Shown: one piece after another, positions 47,080 through 47,463 of the stretch | How the letters are laid out: each line of letters begins with the position of its first letter | How positions within the stretch are numbered: position 1 is the first letter of the stretch | NCBI RefSeq assembly: GCF_014230355.1 | Contig: NZ_JACLAX010000021.1 | Location: forward strand, 1 to 47,463 | Length of the DNA stretch: 47,463 nt | Source: Novosphingobium piscinae | Lineage (GTDB): Bacteria > Pseudomonadota > Alphaproteobacteria > Sphingomonadales > Sphingomonadaceae | Direction: 5' to 3' | Position numbers and translations under genes: made by a program | Notes under the pieces: generated by a model | Seen by the model: the letters and a program-made list of their open reading frames with translations, nothing else | What the model was told of the DNA's origin: nothing | Database searches by the model: none

Positions 47080-47463
47080 TTAAGGCCGGGTTACGCCGGA
47101 GGCCCCGGGGGTCTGGCGCAGGGCGGCGATGCAGGCGGCCCGATCGACCTCCTGGCCGTCGCTCGCCCGGCGGGCGTCGACATAGGTCGCCTGGGGCTCG
47201 CGGCCGCTGGCCGGCGGATAGAGGAACACGTCGAGCACGCAGGCCGGGCCGACGAATTGCAGCTTGCGGGCATCGCCCTCCCACACGTCGAGCCGGGGCG
47301 GGCCGAACTGGCGGGCCAGCTCGGTCGCGCCCGCGCCGATCACCCCGGCCACCCCGGGGAGCGCCTGGATCTGCGGCGGCGGCGGGACGTAGCGCTGCGG
47401 CGGGCGCGGCGCGGGCCGCACCGGCTTGCCCGGCCGCGGCGGGGGCGCACTGCCCGGCCCGCG
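47080..47463 (-). CDS. Hypothetical proline-rich protein, 5' end beyond the window
   Basis: At least 127 codons are open to the window edge. The visible N-terminal part is proline/arginine-rich (PRPPQRYVPPPPQIQALPG); after it comes a compact domain with VWEGDARKLQFVGPACVLDVFLYPP and the cysteine near the end in RAACIAALRQ. A GTG at 47421 is a possible start, but the proline-rich frame continues upstream of it, so I treat the gene as truncated. Two cysteines and the proline linker suggest an exported or lipid-anchored protein. Family unknown. Confidence 0.6.
   Translation of the reverse strand, partial: RGPGSAPPPRPGKPVRPAPRPPQRYVPPPPQIQALPGVAGVIGAGATELARQFGPPRLDVWEGDARKLQFVGPACVLDVFLYPPASGREPQATYVDARRASDGQEVDRAACIAALRQTPGASGVTRP

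Noticed and set aside
1..47463. CRISPR arrays, tRNA or rRNA genes, insertion-sequence transposases
   Set aside because: I found no regularly spaced repeats with unique spacers, no tRNA cloverleaf and no transposase in any frame; the repeats seen are REP-type palindromes and short tandem repeats.

Overview
The window is 47 kb of very GC-rich DNA. The gene content points to an alphaproteobacterium of the Sphingomonadales. The signs are a soluble serine palmitoyltransferase beside its own acyl carrier protein, a DivK regulator, a PopZ (DUF2497) polar organiser, a suf operon headed by an Rrf2 regulator, a ThiS-ThiG fusion, and a gene-transfer-agent head cluster of the Rhodobacter type. I cannot name the genus from the sequence alone.

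Layout. Bases 1-5738 (minus strand) carry the head and packaging module of a GTA or prophage: small terminase, large terminase, portal, a small membrane protein, prohead protease, major capsid, connector, and the start of the next gene. Bases 5805-5857 hold three inverted repeats between this module and a divergent YqaA-type membrane protein. Bases 6667-10245 contain a cytochrome c' lipoprotein, a MipA/OmpV porin-like protein, the sphingolipid pair spt/acp, and divK. Bases 10308-13584 are a tightly overlapping operon: DUF3572, HAD phosphatase, RidA, glycerophosphodiesterase, GNAT/FemAB-like protein. Then come a heparinase II/III family protein and rpe, a DUF2141 protein, and an inositol module (nucleotidyltransferase, inositol-3-phosphate synthase, CDP-alcohol phosphotransferase; 17048-20221). 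These are followed by an M20 amidohydrolase, a minus-strand group (PIMT-like, TolC, PopZ, 2Fe-2S ferredoxin), class I fumarase, a metallophosphoesterase, rplM-rpsI, a lower-GC insertion with an odd acyl-carrier-like protein, cutA, heme A synthase, a MerC-family gene under a Zur-like operator, thiSG, an acyl-CoA synthetase, gamma-glutamyltransferase and pyrD.

Bases 38975-46011 are the suf Fe-S assembly operon: regulator, sufB, two DUF559 nuclease-fold genes, sufC, a small exported protein, sufD, sufS, sufT, sufA. Most genes overlap by four bases. The first DUF559 gene lies between two REP-palindrome pairs, which are read through in its own frame. A strong intrinsic terminator with no same-strand gene before it lies about 180 bases upstream of the regulator. 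The right edge has a protein built of EF-hand-like repeats and a truncated proline-rich gene.

The most unusual signals are the REP-flanked DUF559 pair inside the suf operon, the orphan terminator before suf, the Zur-like box at the MerC gene, the internal ribosome-binding site inside the ThiS-ThiG fusion, the CDP-inositol module in a sphingolipid producer, and the inverted-repeat cluster at the GTA promoter.
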